A stretch of DNA of 57,492 nt from Cohnella caldifontis (GTDB lineage: Bacteria > Bacillota > Bacilli > Paenibacillales > Paenibacillaceae): the NCBI RefSeq assembly GCF_029360585.1, contig NZ_JAQZSJ010000007.1, positions 185,845 through 243,336 on the forward strand, read 5' to 3'. Under the pieces are notes generated by a model that was given only the letters and a program-made list of their open reading frames with translations, was not told the origin of the DNA and did not search any database. The number at the start of each line of letters is the position of its first letter. Positions within the stretch are counted from its first letter, which is position 1. The position numbers were made by a program, and so were the translations under genes. Below, in pieces: positions 7,842 to 15,930 of the stretch.

Positions 7842-8972
7842 TTACAGCTTGGACAGCCACTTCTCTCCGGCAAACCAAGCGGTCAGCCGCTGGTTCACCG
7901 CTTCTTCGCTGTAATCGCCGGACAATACGCGATTCTCGATCACCAGGTCGTACAGCCGTTCCATCGGCTCCCGGGGATCCGCCTTCTTCGCTTTCGGGTC
8001 CGACTTCAACAGATCCCACGTGCTCAGCACGTAAGCGCGCGGCGTGATGTCCTCTTTGGAGAAAAAGTGGTGCAGCCGCTCCACGTCCGTCAGGAATTCG
8101 CCGCCGAACCGTTCCTCCGCGTCGCCGCGCAACAGCGCGATTTCCGCCTCGTACATCGGACGCTCCTTGCCTTCCGTTTTGCCGATCCAGGGGGTCTCGA
8201 GCACGAAAGGCTTGTCCTTCAGCGCCTCGTGATGCACGACGTTGGCGATCGCTTCGAAGCCGATCCAGCCCGATCCGATCGGGGCGTGGCGGTCTTTGGC
8301 GGCTCCCTGCGGGTTTTTGCTGTCATTGATATGGATGACGGCCAGCTTGTCCAAGCCGACCGTTTCATCGAACTTCCGCAGCACCCCGTCGAAATCCCCG
8401 ATCACGTCGTAGCCGGCGTCGTGGATGTGGCAGGTGTCCATGCAGACGGTCAGGCGGTCGTTCGCCGGCACTTTCTCCATGATCTGGGCCAGTTCCTCGA
8501 ACGTGCGGCCGATTTCCGAACCTTTGCCGGCCATCGTCTCGAGCGCGATGTTCACGTCGCATTCCTTCGTGCCTTCCAGCACCTCGGTCAAACCTTCCGC
8601 GATGCGGGCGATGCCGTATTCGGGATCTTTCTCGGTGTAGGCGCCCGGGTGGAGGACGATGTTCTTCACGCCGATGGCGTGCGTCCGGCGGATCTCTTCC
8701 TGCAGGAAGTCCACGGCGAGCCGGAACGTATCTTCCTTATAAGATCCCAAGTTGATGATGTAAGGCGCGTGCACGACGATCTCGCCGATGCCGGCGTCCG
8801 CCATCACTTTGCGGCCTTCCTCGATGTACAGCTTGTCGATCGATCTGCGGCGGGTGTTCTGCGGAGCACCCGTGTAGATCATGAACGTGCTGGAGCCGTA
8901 TGACAGCGCTTCTTCCGCCGCGTTCAGCAGCCCTTTGTCCGAGAAAGACACGTGGGAACCGATTTTCAGCAT
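7842..8972 (-). CDS. nfo: Endonuclease IV with C-terminal extension
   Basis: AP endonuclease of base-excision repair with a TIM-barrel fold and three zinc ions. All nine metal ligands of the family can be assigned: H68, H108, E145, D179, H182, H214, D227, H229 and E259. The start MLKIGSHVS at 8972 follows GGAGGAG. The protein has 376 residues, while the core family is about 280-300. Residues about 285-376 form an added helical-looking segment ([19 protein letters not shown]...[16 protein letters not shown]...[11 protein letters not shown]) that I do not recognise. It begins right after the last barrel helix, so it is a true C-terminal addition rather than a frameshift. Confidence 0.95.
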   Translation of the reverse strand: MLKIGSHVSFSDKGLLNAAEEALSYGSSTFMIYTGAPQNTRRRSIDKLYIEEGRKVMADAGIGEIVVHAPYIINLGSYKEDTFRLAVDFLQEEIRRTHAIGVKNIVLHPGAYTEKDPEYGIARIAEGLTEVLEGTKECDVNIALETMAGKGSEIGRTFEELAQIMEKVPANDRLTVCMDTCHIHDAGYDVIGDFDGVLRKFDETVGLDKLAVIHINDSKNPQGAAKDRHAPIGSGWIGFEAIANVVHHEALKDKPFVLETPWIGKTEGKERPMYEAEIALLRGDAEERFGGEFLTDVERLHHFFSKEDITPRAYVLSTWDLLKSDPKAKKADPREPMERLYDLVIENRVLSGDYSEEAVNQRLTAWFAGEKWLSKL

Positions 8973-9033
8973 GCTCGTAACTCCTCCGCTCCTGGCCCGG
9001 GCGCCCCGGGACGTTTTCAAACAATCAATCCTT

Positions 9034-9077
9034 ATTGTATCGCGTACATCGAAATAAATCTAGAAATCGGATATAAT
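9034..9077. promoter_or_regulatory. Divergent promoter region nfo / DUF2621 gene
   Basis: On the plus strand TATAAT at 9072-9077 has TCGAAA 17 bp upstream and drives the DUF2621 gene. On the minus strand TACAAT (9039-9034) is a good -10 toward nfo with only a weak -35. The two overlap, so the genes may compete for polymerase. Confidence 0.45.
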
Positions 9078-9099
9078 TTCAAAATGAGGTGATAGCCCG

Positions 9100-9534
9100 A
9101 TGAAAGATTCCCCGAATTGGTTCATGTGGTCGATCGCGTTCTGGACGGTGGTCATGGTGCTGTTCATGACGGTCGGCGGCTTTTTCATGTTCCGCAAATT
9201 CCTGAAGGTGCTGCCGCAGCGGGACGGCAAGTCCAAGCTGGATTGGCAAAATTATTGGGTGGAGCGCAGCCGTCCGCTGTGGACGGAGGAGTCCAAGGAG
9301 TTTCTGGAGAAGCTCGTATCGCCCGTTCCTACCGCGTTCCGCGATATCGCGCGGCACAGCATCGCGGCGAAAATCGGCCAGGTGGCGGTGGAGAGCGGAG
9401 CTTCGCAAGTGACGGAAGCCCACTGCATTGAGGGATACATTCTCGCGACGCCCAAGCGGGACCATCGCAGCCTGAGGGATTTCCTGGAGAAGAACGAGAT
9501 CGATTATTCGGCTTACCGCCATTTGCTGGGGTAG
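9100..9534 (+). CDS. DUF2621 membrane protein (YneK-like)
   Basis: A 144-residue protein with one N-terminal transmembrane helix (residues about 7-30, FMWSIAFWTVVMVLFMTVGGFFMF) and a soluble C-terminal part. That part resembles proto-chlorophyllide-reductase/thioredoxin-like tails seen in DUF2621 (KLDWQNYWVERSRPLW, HCIEGYILATPKRDHRSL). The family is common in spore formers and includes B. subtilis YneK; its role is unknown. GAGGTGAT precedes the ATG. The gene has no obvious terminator of its own and runs into the 52-bp array. Confidence 0.85.
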   Translation: MKDSPNWFMWSIAFWTVVMVLFMTVGGFFMFRKFLKVLPQRDGKSKLDWQNYWVERSRPLWTEESKEFLEKLVSPVPTAFRDIARHSIAAKIGQVAVESGASQVTEAHCIEGYILATPKRDHRSLRDFLEKNEIDYSAYRHLLG

Positions 9535-9591
9535 GCTTTTGCGGCTATACGCTGAAGGACCGGCTTATCGCCCGCGTTCGTGGGACGGCTT

Positions 9592-10457
9592 GGATTTTAC
9601 GTCGGTCTCACCGACTTAATGCCAGGGATTTGCATGGTGGCCTGGCGTTTACGTCGGTCTCACCGACTTAATGCCCGGGATTTGCATCGTGGCCTGGCGT
9701 TTACGTCGGTCTTGCCGACTTAATGCCCGGGATTTGCATGGTGGCCTGGCGTTTACGTCGGTCTTGCGGACTTAATGCCCGCGATCCGTTTGCGGGAACT
9801 CTCGTTAAGCTTGTCTCATGAGCTTAATGCCCGCGATCCGCACGCTGAACCTGCCGTTAAGCCTACCTCATGAGCTTAATGCCCGGGATCCGTATGCGGG
9901 AACTCTCGTTAAGCCTGTCTCGTGAGCTTAATGCCCGCGATCCGTATGCGGGAACTCCCGTTAAGCCTGTCTCATGAGCTTAATGCCCGCGATCCGCATG
10001 CCGGAACTCCCGTTAAGCGTGTCTCGTGAGCTTAATGCCCGCGATCCGCATGCGGGAACTCCCGTTAAGCCTGTCTCATGAGCTTAATGCCCGCGATCCG
10101 CATGCCGGAACTCCCGTTAAGCTTGTCTCGTGAGCTTAATGCCCGCGATCCGCATGCCGGAACTCCCATTAAGCTTGTCTCATGAGCTTAATGCCCGCGA
10201 TCCGTATGCGGGAACTCTCGTTAAGCCTGTCTCATGAGCTTAATGCCCGCGATCCGCATGCCGGAACTCCCGTTAAGCTTGTCTCGTGAGCTTAATGCCC
10301 GCGATCCGCATGCCGGAACTCCCATTAAGCTTGTCTCATGAGCTTAATGCCCGCGATCCGTATGCGGGAACTCTCGTTAAGCCTGTCTCATGAGCTTAAT
10401 GCCCGCGATCCGCATGCCGGAACTCCATTTAAGCCTGTCTCGTGAGTTTAATGTTCG
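9592..10457. repeat. 52-bp tandem repeat array, about 16 copies, two subtypes
   Basis: A continuous array with exact 52-bp spacing: CGACTTAAT at 9611/9663/9715/9767, then AGCTTAAT at 9821, 9873, 9925, 9977, 10029, 10081, 10133, 10185, 10237, 10289, 10341 and 10393, with a decayed copy at 10445. The first four units share a GTCGGT-ctc-ACCGAC hairpin. The later units instead hold a TTAAGC...GCTTAA dyad and a CCGYATGCGG-like dyad; all share CTTAATGCCCG. Units 10081-10236 are repeated base for base as 10237-10392, a 156-bp (three-unit) duplication, so expansion is recent. There are no unique spacers, so it is not CRISPR. It fills the 1-kb gap between the DUF2621 and lipoprotein genes. Confidence 0.97.
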
Positions 10458-10566
10458 ATCCGTCCTTCAGATTCGATATTATAACGGGCACGTGAAGCTC
10501 CCTGAGAAAATTCTAAGCGAAACCTTTGCCGGTCCTCTTCGTCTAACCCTTATAGGAGGTGCTGGC

Positions 10567-10992
10567 ATGAATGTAAAACAGATGATGAAAACAGCCGCCA
10601 TGAGCACCGCGATTCTCGCGTTCGCGCTGGCGGTCACGGCGTGCAGCGGCGGCGGGAAAGACGAGGCGGCGGGTGCTTCTCCGAGCGGCACGGCTTCGAG
10701 TCCGGCAACGGACGCGGCGTCCAGTCCGACTTCGAGCGCTTCTCCTTCCGCTTCTCCCGAGACGGAGACGGAAACCGCAACCGGGGACTTCGTGGGCCTG
10801 ATCGACAACCATTCCGTCGAAATCAAAGTGGACGGGCAGTCTCAGGCGTATCAGATCGATCCCGAAACGGCGGAGAAAGTATCGCCGTGGGAGGAAGGCA
10901 CGAAAGTGAAGTTCCAGTACACGAAGCAAACGCTGGACGTAGACGGCCAACAGGTCGATCAATACACGATCACGGTCATCGATAAAGCGTAA
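10567..10992 (+). CDS. Small secreted lipoprotein, unknown function
   Basis: A 141-residue lipoprotein: basic N terminus, hydrophobic stretch and a lipobox ending in VTAC with Cys26. A Ser/Thr/Pro/Ala/Glu-rich linker (about 35-75) leads to a compact C-terminal domain (about 76-141; GDFVGLIDNHSVEIKVDGQSQ...) likely rich in beta strands, which I do not recognise. It should be anchored on the outer face of the membrane. The start is the ATG at 10567 with AGGAGGT 6 nt upstream; an earlier in-frame ATG at 10390 falls inside the repeat array and is rejected. It is followed after 17 bp by the epimerase gene, so they may form an operon. Confidence 0.85.
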   Translation: MNVKQMMKTAAMSTAILAFALAVTACSGGGKDEAAGASPSGTASSPATDAASSPTSSASPSASPETETETATGDFVGLIDNHSVEIKVDGQSQAYQIDPETAEKVSPWEEGTKVKFQYTKQTLDVDGQQVDQYTITVIDKA

Positions 10993-11009
10993 AACGGGAG
11001 TGGTAACCG

Positions 11010-12014
11010 ATGCGTCTGCTGCTGTGCGGCGGGACGGGCTTTATTGGATCGGCTTTGACGGAGGAGCTGCTGGCGCGGGGCGACGAAGTGTGGATCGTCA
11101 CGCGGAAGAAGCCGGCGGGAATGACTGCGGAAAATCGGATGGTGGACGGACCGCTTGCAAATGAACGAATGGCAGACGGTCTACTTGCAGATGAACGGAT
11201 GGCGGGCGAATTTCCAGCGGGAGGACGGACCGAGGGACCCCGTTACGTCACTTGGACGGAATGGGAAGCGGAGCCGGCCCGCTGGAACGGCTTCGACGCC
11301 GTGGTGAATCTGGTTGGGGAATCCATCAACCAACGATGGACCGAGGCCGCCAAGCAACGTATCCTCGGCTCTAGGGTTGAGGCGGCCGAGCGGATCGCGG
11401 GCATTTTCCGGCGTATGGCGGATCCGCCGCCCGTCGTCGTGAACGCTTCGGGCATCTCGCTGTACGGCCATTCGATCGGTACGGCTGAAGCCCCGTTCGA
11501 CGAAAGCTCCCCCGCGCAGCCGGCCGATTTTCTCGGCGAAACCGTCGTGAAATGGGAAGAAGCGGCCGACCGCATTCCGGCCCGTCGGATCGTCAAGCTG
11601 CGCATCGGTCTCGTGCTCGCCCGACGGGGCGGCGCGTTCCCTCTGCTCCGGCTGCCCTACAAGTTGTTCGTCGGCGGAAAAATGGGGCATGGCCGGCAAG
11701 GGATGCCTTGGATCCACCTCCGGGACATGACCGGCTTGATCCGGCTGGCGCTCGATCACCCGGATGTGAGCGGCCCCTTGAACGCGGTGGCCCCGGAACC
11801 GGTCACCCAGGACGAGTTTGGCCGCCGGCTCGCCGCCGTCATGGGCCGGCCCCACTGGTTCCCGGTGCCCGGACCGTTGCTGCGGGTGGGCATGGGCGAG
11901 ATGAGCACGCTCGTGCTCACCGGCCAGCGCGCCCTGCCGCGCAAAGCGCTCGAGCACGGCTACCGCTTCGCATATCCGAAATTGGAAGACGCCCTTCGGG
12001 ACATTTCCCGATAG
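11010..12014 (+). CDS. NAD(P)-dependent epimerase, TIGR01777/YfcH family
   Basis: A 334-residue short-chain dehydrogenase-like protein of the TIGR01777 (YfcH, B. subtilis YfhF) family; the substrate is unknown. It has the N-terminal GGTGFIGSAL nucleotide motif, NLVGESINQRW, the NASGISLYG segment and the C-terminal VLTGQRALPRKALEHGYRF typical of the family. Residues about 38-75 hold an inserted low-complexity stretch built from 10-residue repeats (NRMVDGPLA / NERMADGLLA / DERMAGEFPA), encoded by 30-bp DNA repeats near 11130-11225. Family members are about 300 residues and lack this. A terminator overlaps the stop. Confidence 0.92.
   Translation: MRLLLCGGTGFIGSALTEELLARGDEVWIVTRKKPAGMTAENRMVDGPLANERMADGLLADERMAGEFPAGGRTEGPRYVTWTEWEAEPARWNGFDAVVNLVGESINQRWTEAAKQRILGSRVEAAERIAGIFRRMADPPPVVVNASGISLYGHSIGTAEAPFDESSPAQPADFLGETVVKWEEAADRIPARRIVKLRIGLVLARRGGAFPLLRLPYKLFVGGKMGHGRQGMPWIHLRDMTGLIRLALDHPDVSGPLNAVAPEPVTQDEFGRRLAAVMGRPHWFPVPGPLLRVGMGEMSTLVLTGQRALPRKALEHGYRFAYPKLEDALRDISR
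11130..11225 (+). repeat. In-frame 30-bp repeat inside epimerase gene
   Basis: Three imperfect 30-bp units (from about 11135, 11159 and 11189) with AACGRATGGC...TTGCAGATGAAC-like content, all in frame. They add about 30 residues after the first beta-alpha-beta unit of the Rossmann fold. Confidence 0.75.
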
Positions 12015-12022
12015 GGCGTCTT
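11986..12022 (+). terminator. Terminator of epimerase gene
   Basis: AAGACGCCCT (11986-11995) pairs with AGGGCGTCTT (12013-12022) around a 17-nt loop that includes the stop codon, followed by TGGTT. A 10-bp stem overlapping the end of the coding sequence. Confidence 0.75.
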
Positions 12023-12070
12023 TGGTTCGATTGCCTTTCCCGCCTCAGCGGCAGGAAAATCGCTGCGGAC

Positions 12071-12220
12071 ACATCCACTATTCATGCAAAATCACTTCGC
12101 CAGCGCCGATTTAGTGGATCACATCCGCTATTCATGCGAAATCACTCCACCGACGCCAATTTAGTGGATCACATCCACTATTCTCGCGGGATCGCTTCGC
12201 CGACGCCGATTTAGTGGATC
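12071..12220. repeat. 50-bp tandem repeat, three copies with hairpin joints
   Basis: Copies start at 12071, 12121 and 12171, exactly 50 bp each. Every copy begins ATCCACTA (or ATCCGCTA) and ends TAGTGGAT, so each joint reads TAGTGGAT-cac-ATCCACTA: an 8-bp hairpin with a 3-nt loop, perfect at 12163-12181 and with one mismatch at the first joint. The array fills the gap between the converging epimerase and malic enzyme genes. Confidence 0.93.
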
Positions 12221-12235
12221 ACGCTTACGATCCGA

Positions 12236-13642
12236 TCACCGGAAGTCCGGCGGGATGCGCCTGGCGACGCCGGTGAGGATCGCGGTGTCCACGACGGCGC
12301 GGCGGACTTTGGCGACGACCTCCTCGTTGAAGATGCTGGGAATGATATATTGCTCGTTCAGCTCGTTCTCCGAGACGACGGACGCGATGGCGCGGGCCGC
12401 GGCCAGTTTGATCGGCTCGTTGAACCGGCGGGCGCGGCAATCCAGCGCTCCCCGGAACAAGCCCGGAAAAGCGAGCACGTTGTTGATTTGATTCGGGTAG
12501 TCGCTGCGTCCCGTCGCGAAGACGCGCACCCGGGGGAGCGCCAGCGACGGATCGATTTCCGGCTGCGGATTGGCCATCGCGAACACGATGCGGTCCGGCG
12601 CCATGCTCTCGACGTCTTCCGCGGACAGCAGATTGCCCCGAGACACCCCGATGAACACGTCGGCTCCGCGGATGGCCTCCTTCAACGAACCGGGTTCGGT
12701 CGTGACGGCCGGCTGTTCGGCCAGCCAATTCCACATCGGGTGGCTGGGGTGACGGGAGCCTTGGACGATCGTTCCCTCCTTGTCGACCGGAATCAACGTT
12801 CCGACGCCCGCCGCCAGCAGCATTTTGCAGATCGACACGCCGGCGGCGCCGATGCCGTTCACCACGACGCGGACTCTATCCATCCGCTTGCCGACGACTT
12901 TGAGCGCGTTCAGCAGACCGGCGATGACCACGATGGCGGTCCCGTGCTGATCGTCGTGGAAGACGGGAATGTCCAATTCCTCCGAAAGCCGGGTTTCGAT
13001 TTCGAAGCAGCGGGGCGAACCGATGTCTTCGAGATTGATCCCCCCGAAAATCGGCGCGATCGATTTGACGGTCCGGATGATTTCTTCGGTGTCTTTCGTA
13101 TCCAGGCAGATCGGAAAGGCGTCCACGCCGGCCAACTGCTTGAACAGCATCGCCTTGCCCTCCATGACCGGCGCCGCGGCATATGGTCCGATATCGCCGA
13201 GACCGAGCACCGCGGTGCCGTCCGTGACGACCGCTACCGTGTTTCGCTTGATGGTCAGCGAATACGCCTTGTTCGGGCTTTCCTTGATCGCCATGCAGAC
13301 CCGCGCGACGCCCGGCGTATAGACGCGCGAAAGATCGTCGCGGTTCTTGATCGGCATGCTGGGCTGAACGGAGATTTTCCCACCTAGATGGGCAAGGAAG
13401 GTGCGATCGGACACGTTGATGACTTTTACGCCCGGCAACGTCTTCAGCAGATCTACCAAAGTCGCCTCGGTTTCCTCCGACACGTGCACGGTCAAATCCC
13501 GCACGGAGGTATCCTGACCGGGCCGGATGACGTCGATGGACGTAATGTCGCCTCCGGCTTTGCCGATGGCGGAAGCCACGTCGCCGAAATGGGTCTCGGC
13601 ATGATTCAGCTCGACGCGAATGATGACGCTGTTATAGGCCAT
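12236..13642 (-). CDS. ACT-domain NAD-dependent malic enzyme
   Basis: Oxidatively decarboxylates malate to pyruvate with NAD(P). It has 468 residues: an N-terminal ACT domain (about 1-75; [20 protein letters not shown]) followed by the malic enzyme core. Visible core motifs are YTPGVARVC (catalytic Tyr), [12 protein letters not shown] (catalytic Lys), the metal-binding HDDQHGTA, the NAD motif [10 protein letters not shown] and the late [16 protein letters not shown]. The ACT domain marks the MleA-like group rather than YtsJ-like enzymes of about 410 residues, and suggests amino-acid or metabolite allostery. It is a single gene downstream of the Tad operon on the same strand with a 135-bp gap. 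Confidence 0.94.
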   Translation of the reverse strand: MAYNSVIIRVELNHAETHFGDVASAIGKAGGDITSIDVIRPGQDTSVRDLTVHVSEETEATLVDLLKTLPGVKVINVSDRTFLAHLGGKISVQPSMPIKNRDDLSRVYTPGVARVCMAIKESPNKAYSLTIKRNTVAVVTDGTAVLGLGDIGPYAAAPVMEGKAMLFKQLAGVDAFPICLDTKDTEEIIRTVKSIAPIFGGINLEDIGSPRCFEIETRLSEELDIPVFHDDQHGTAIVVIAGLLNALKVVGKRMDRVRVVVNGIGAAGVSICKMLLAAGVGTLIPVDKEGTIVQGSRHPSHPMWNWLAEQPAVTTEPGSLKEAIRGADVFIGVSRGNLLSAEDVESMAPDRIVFAMANPQPEIDPSLALPRVRVFATGRSDYPNQINNVLAFPGLFRGALDCRARRFNEPIKLAAARAIASVVSENELNEQYIIPSIFNEEVVAKVRRAVVDTAILTGVARRIPPDFR

Positions 13643-13777
13643 AGGTTCCCGTTTGCCCTCCTTCGTCGCCCGCGCTTAAGGATGCCTCTGCGCACTCTGG
13701 GCTCTCTATTATCCCGCTATCCTCCTCAATTCGCCGAGCCCCCTTCGGTTCCTGCACGCACATTTTTATCGCCGCGG

Positions 13778-15400
13778 TTAAAAACTTGTATCAGACCCGG
13801 ATAATTGCTTGAAACGGTAACGCGAGCCCGCAAGCTCCAAACAGTCTTCCGATTGCAAGGGATACGTCTCGTAGGGGTTCATCGGCTGTCCGTTCAGCTT
13901 GGTGCCGTTGCGGGAACCGAGATCTTTGGCCGTCCATCCTTCCCCGCTTCGGAGCAGCTCCAGGTGCGCGCGCGATACGCCGGCGGTCTCGTCCACGTGG
14001 GCCGACGCTTCCCTTGAACGCCCGATGACGAAGGAAGGTACGTTCAGCGGCAGAACCGGGCGATCCGCGCGAGATTCCCACTGAAGACAATATACGGCGG
14101 AAGCCGATGTGCCATGCTCACCCGCTAACAGTTGGGTCCGGTCTTCCGCAATGACCTGTATCCGGCTGCCGTTCTCCGGTTCACGGTTGGCTGCATCCTC
14201 GCTGATCGAAATCGGATACGCAGGCTCCCTCCACGATCTCGCTTTCGCCTCCTGCCAACCCGCTGACTCAACGTCCGCCGGCTTTCCGCCTTCTCCCGTT
14301 CGACGCCGATCGTCCCGGCCCGGCGGTTCCATAGAACGCGCTCGCGCCCCGCCGGCGCCGCCTGCTCCGCGTTTCCGATGAATCGCGAACCAGATGGCAA
14401 GCGCACCCGCGGCAATCACTATCGCCAGCGCGGCGGAAAGCCATATCCCGCCGCGACCGGGAATGGCGGCATATCCCCATCGCCATGATAGGGCGACGGC
14501 GCCGACGGCTCCGCAAACCAGCCATATTTTGATCCGGGTCCGGTCGGTCTGCTCCGGGATCTCTTTCTCCCCGACTTCCTCGGAAACGTCATCCATCGGA
14601 TCTTCGCCCAGCAGGCCGGACAACGCTTGCGCTTCGGACGACGGAGGCTGAAACCATCGCCAACCATTGTTCGCCAAAGGCGGCTGCGGATTCGCGGACA
14701 TCGGCGTCTTCGCGGATCCATCCGGCTTCGCGCCGATCGGACCGGCGGAAGAAACGGCGTCGTCACGGAACGGACGATTCTCTCCCAACCCTTCCGGTGC
14801 CGCAAAACGGGATTTCGCGCCTGTTCCTATCTTTTCCGACAAAGCCTGCCTCGCAAACGTCCGCAGGTCGGCAGCCTTGAAGCCGGGCGATGCGGAGAGC
14901 CGCAGCAGCCGCTGGATCGTAGGACCGTCGGGCTCCGACACGTGCATGATCCAGCGGACGATGAGATCGCGGATGCTTGACACGGGCAAAGTCAGCCCGT
15001 CCCGAAAAGGCAAATACAACAAGCGAAGGTCGCTCCATCCATCGCCGACGAAAATCCGGTCGTCATCCAGGACGATTTGGCTTTCCTCCAATACATAGAG
15101 GCGGCAATCCTCCATCACCTCCGCCAGGCGGCATAAAGACGTCATCAAGTCCTCGATCGACCACTTCTCCGCCCGCATCGCCTGAGACAGCATCCGGGCG
15201 CCGGCAATCGAATAGCGCAGCGTCAGTTTGCCGTCGATCTCCTCCGCTTCCGGCTTGAGCAGACCCGGCACCTCGCAGGATTGCAGCATGCGGAGCCGGA
15301 ACGGGTCGCAATCCTCGCGGGACAGGTCCGGTTCCCCTTCCACGATCAGCCAGTGACCCCTTTTCTGCTCGAAACGCACTTTGAGCCTATCCATCCCCAT
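13778..15400 (-). CDS. DUF6382 / FHA-domain membrane protein of Tad locus
   Basis: A 540-residue protein. The N-terminal region (about 1-190) matches the DUF6382 type found beside Tad genes. A disordered Pro/Gly-rich stretch follows, then two hydrophobic segments (about 290-345, the second IWLSAALAIVIAAGALAIWFAI), another charged linker, and a C-terminal FHA domain (about 455-535). The FHA domain has its phosphothreonine-binding marks: FVIGRS, GVSRAHLEL and DLGSRNGTKLNG. It is the last gene of the Tad operon, 19 bp after tadV. FHA domains read Ser/Thr kinase signals, so it may couple pilus assembly to phosphorylation; no kinase gene is in this window. Two nearby ATG codons (15400, 15394) could start it. 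Confidence 0.88.
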   Translation of the reverse strand: MGMDRLKVRFEQKRGHWLIVEGEPDLSREDCDPFRLRMLQSCEVPGLLKPEAEEIDGKLTLRYSIAGARMLSQAMRAEKWSIEDLMTSLCRLAEVMEDCRLYVLEESQIVLDDDRIFVGDGWSDLRLLYLPFRDGLTLPVSSIRDLIVRWIMHVSEPDGPTIQRLLRLSASPGFKAADLRTFARQALSEKIGTGAKSRFAAPEGLGENRPFRDDAVSSAGPIGAKPDGSAKTPMSANPQPPLANNGWRWFQPPSSEAQALSGLLGEDPMDDVSEEVGEKEIPEQTDRTRIKIWLVCGAVGAVALSWRWGYAAIPGRGGIWLSAALAIVIAAGALAIWFAIHRKRGAGGAGGARARSMEPPGRDDRRRTGEGGKPADVESAGWQEAKARSWREPAYPISISEDAANREPENGSRIQVIAEDRTQLLAGEHGTSASAVYCLQWESRADRPVLPLNVPSFVIGRSREASAHVDETAGVSRAHLELLRSGEGWTAKDLGSRNGTKLNGQPMNPYETYPLQSEDCLELAGSRYRFKQLSGSDTSF

Positions 15401-15419
15401 CCCCCGTCCCTATTCTCGA

Positions 15420-15917
15420 TCAAAATCCGATCGCCGGCCCCCACCACAACCAGAGTAAACCGGGCGCGACCGCCAGCATGAACGGAAACGCGGCCCCCTT
15501 GCCGCCCAAGACCGGATGGCGGCCCCATGGCCACGGAAGGCGGCTCCCCAAGCGGCGTAGCCCCGGGGATCGCAGCAACAACAGCAGCCCCCCGATTCCG
15601 CCGGCCGCCAGGATCGAATAAACCGTCAATTGGAGCGTTGCCGAAACCCCGGCCCAAACCCCGAAAGCCCCGAACCATTTGACGTCTCCCGCTCCAAGCC
15701 CCCCGAAGCGGTACAAGAGCCAGAGCGGCAGGGCGCCCGCGACTCCTCCGGCCAGCGCCGCCTCCAGACCCGGCCAGCCGGAGACGGCCGTATGACAGAC
15801 GATGCCGGCCGCCGCGAAACCCGCCGTCAGTACGTTCGGAATCCGCATCGAACGCAGATCCGTCCAACAGCCCGCTGCCGTCAGGCAGAACACGGCTGCC
15901 GCCACCCATGGCTCCAT
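15420..15917 (-). CDS. tadV: TadV/CpaA prepilin peptidase
   Basis: A 165-residue membrane aspartyl protease (A24 family) that should cleave the Flp prepilin and TadE-like pseudopilins. The two catalytic aspartates are clear: D20 in CWTDLRSMRIPN and D78 in GLGAGDVKWFG. About five or six hydrophobic segments span the protein. The start at 15917 is set by AGGAGG upstream; the longer open frame to 16304 overlaps the preceding gene and is rejected. It lacks the N-terminal methylase domain of PilD, as usual for Tad systems. Confidence 0.93.
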   Translation of the reverse strand: MEPWVAAAVFCLTAAGCWTDLRSMRIPNVLTAGFAAAGIVCHTAVSGWPGLEAALAGGVAGALPLWLLYRFGGLGAGDVKWFGAFGVWAGVSATLQLTVYSILAAGGIGGLLLLLRSPGLRRLGSRLPWPWGRHPVLGGKGAAFPFMLAVAPGLLWLWWGPAIGF

Positions 15918-15930
15918 GCCTCTGCCTCCT

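Noticed and set aside
9592..10457. CRISPR array
   Set aside because: Units are contiguous near-identical copies without unique spacers, and no cas genes are present.
10390..10566. Longer start for the lipoprotein
   Set aside because: Would begin inside the 52-bp array and bury the signal peptide; the ATG at 10567 has AGGAGGT.
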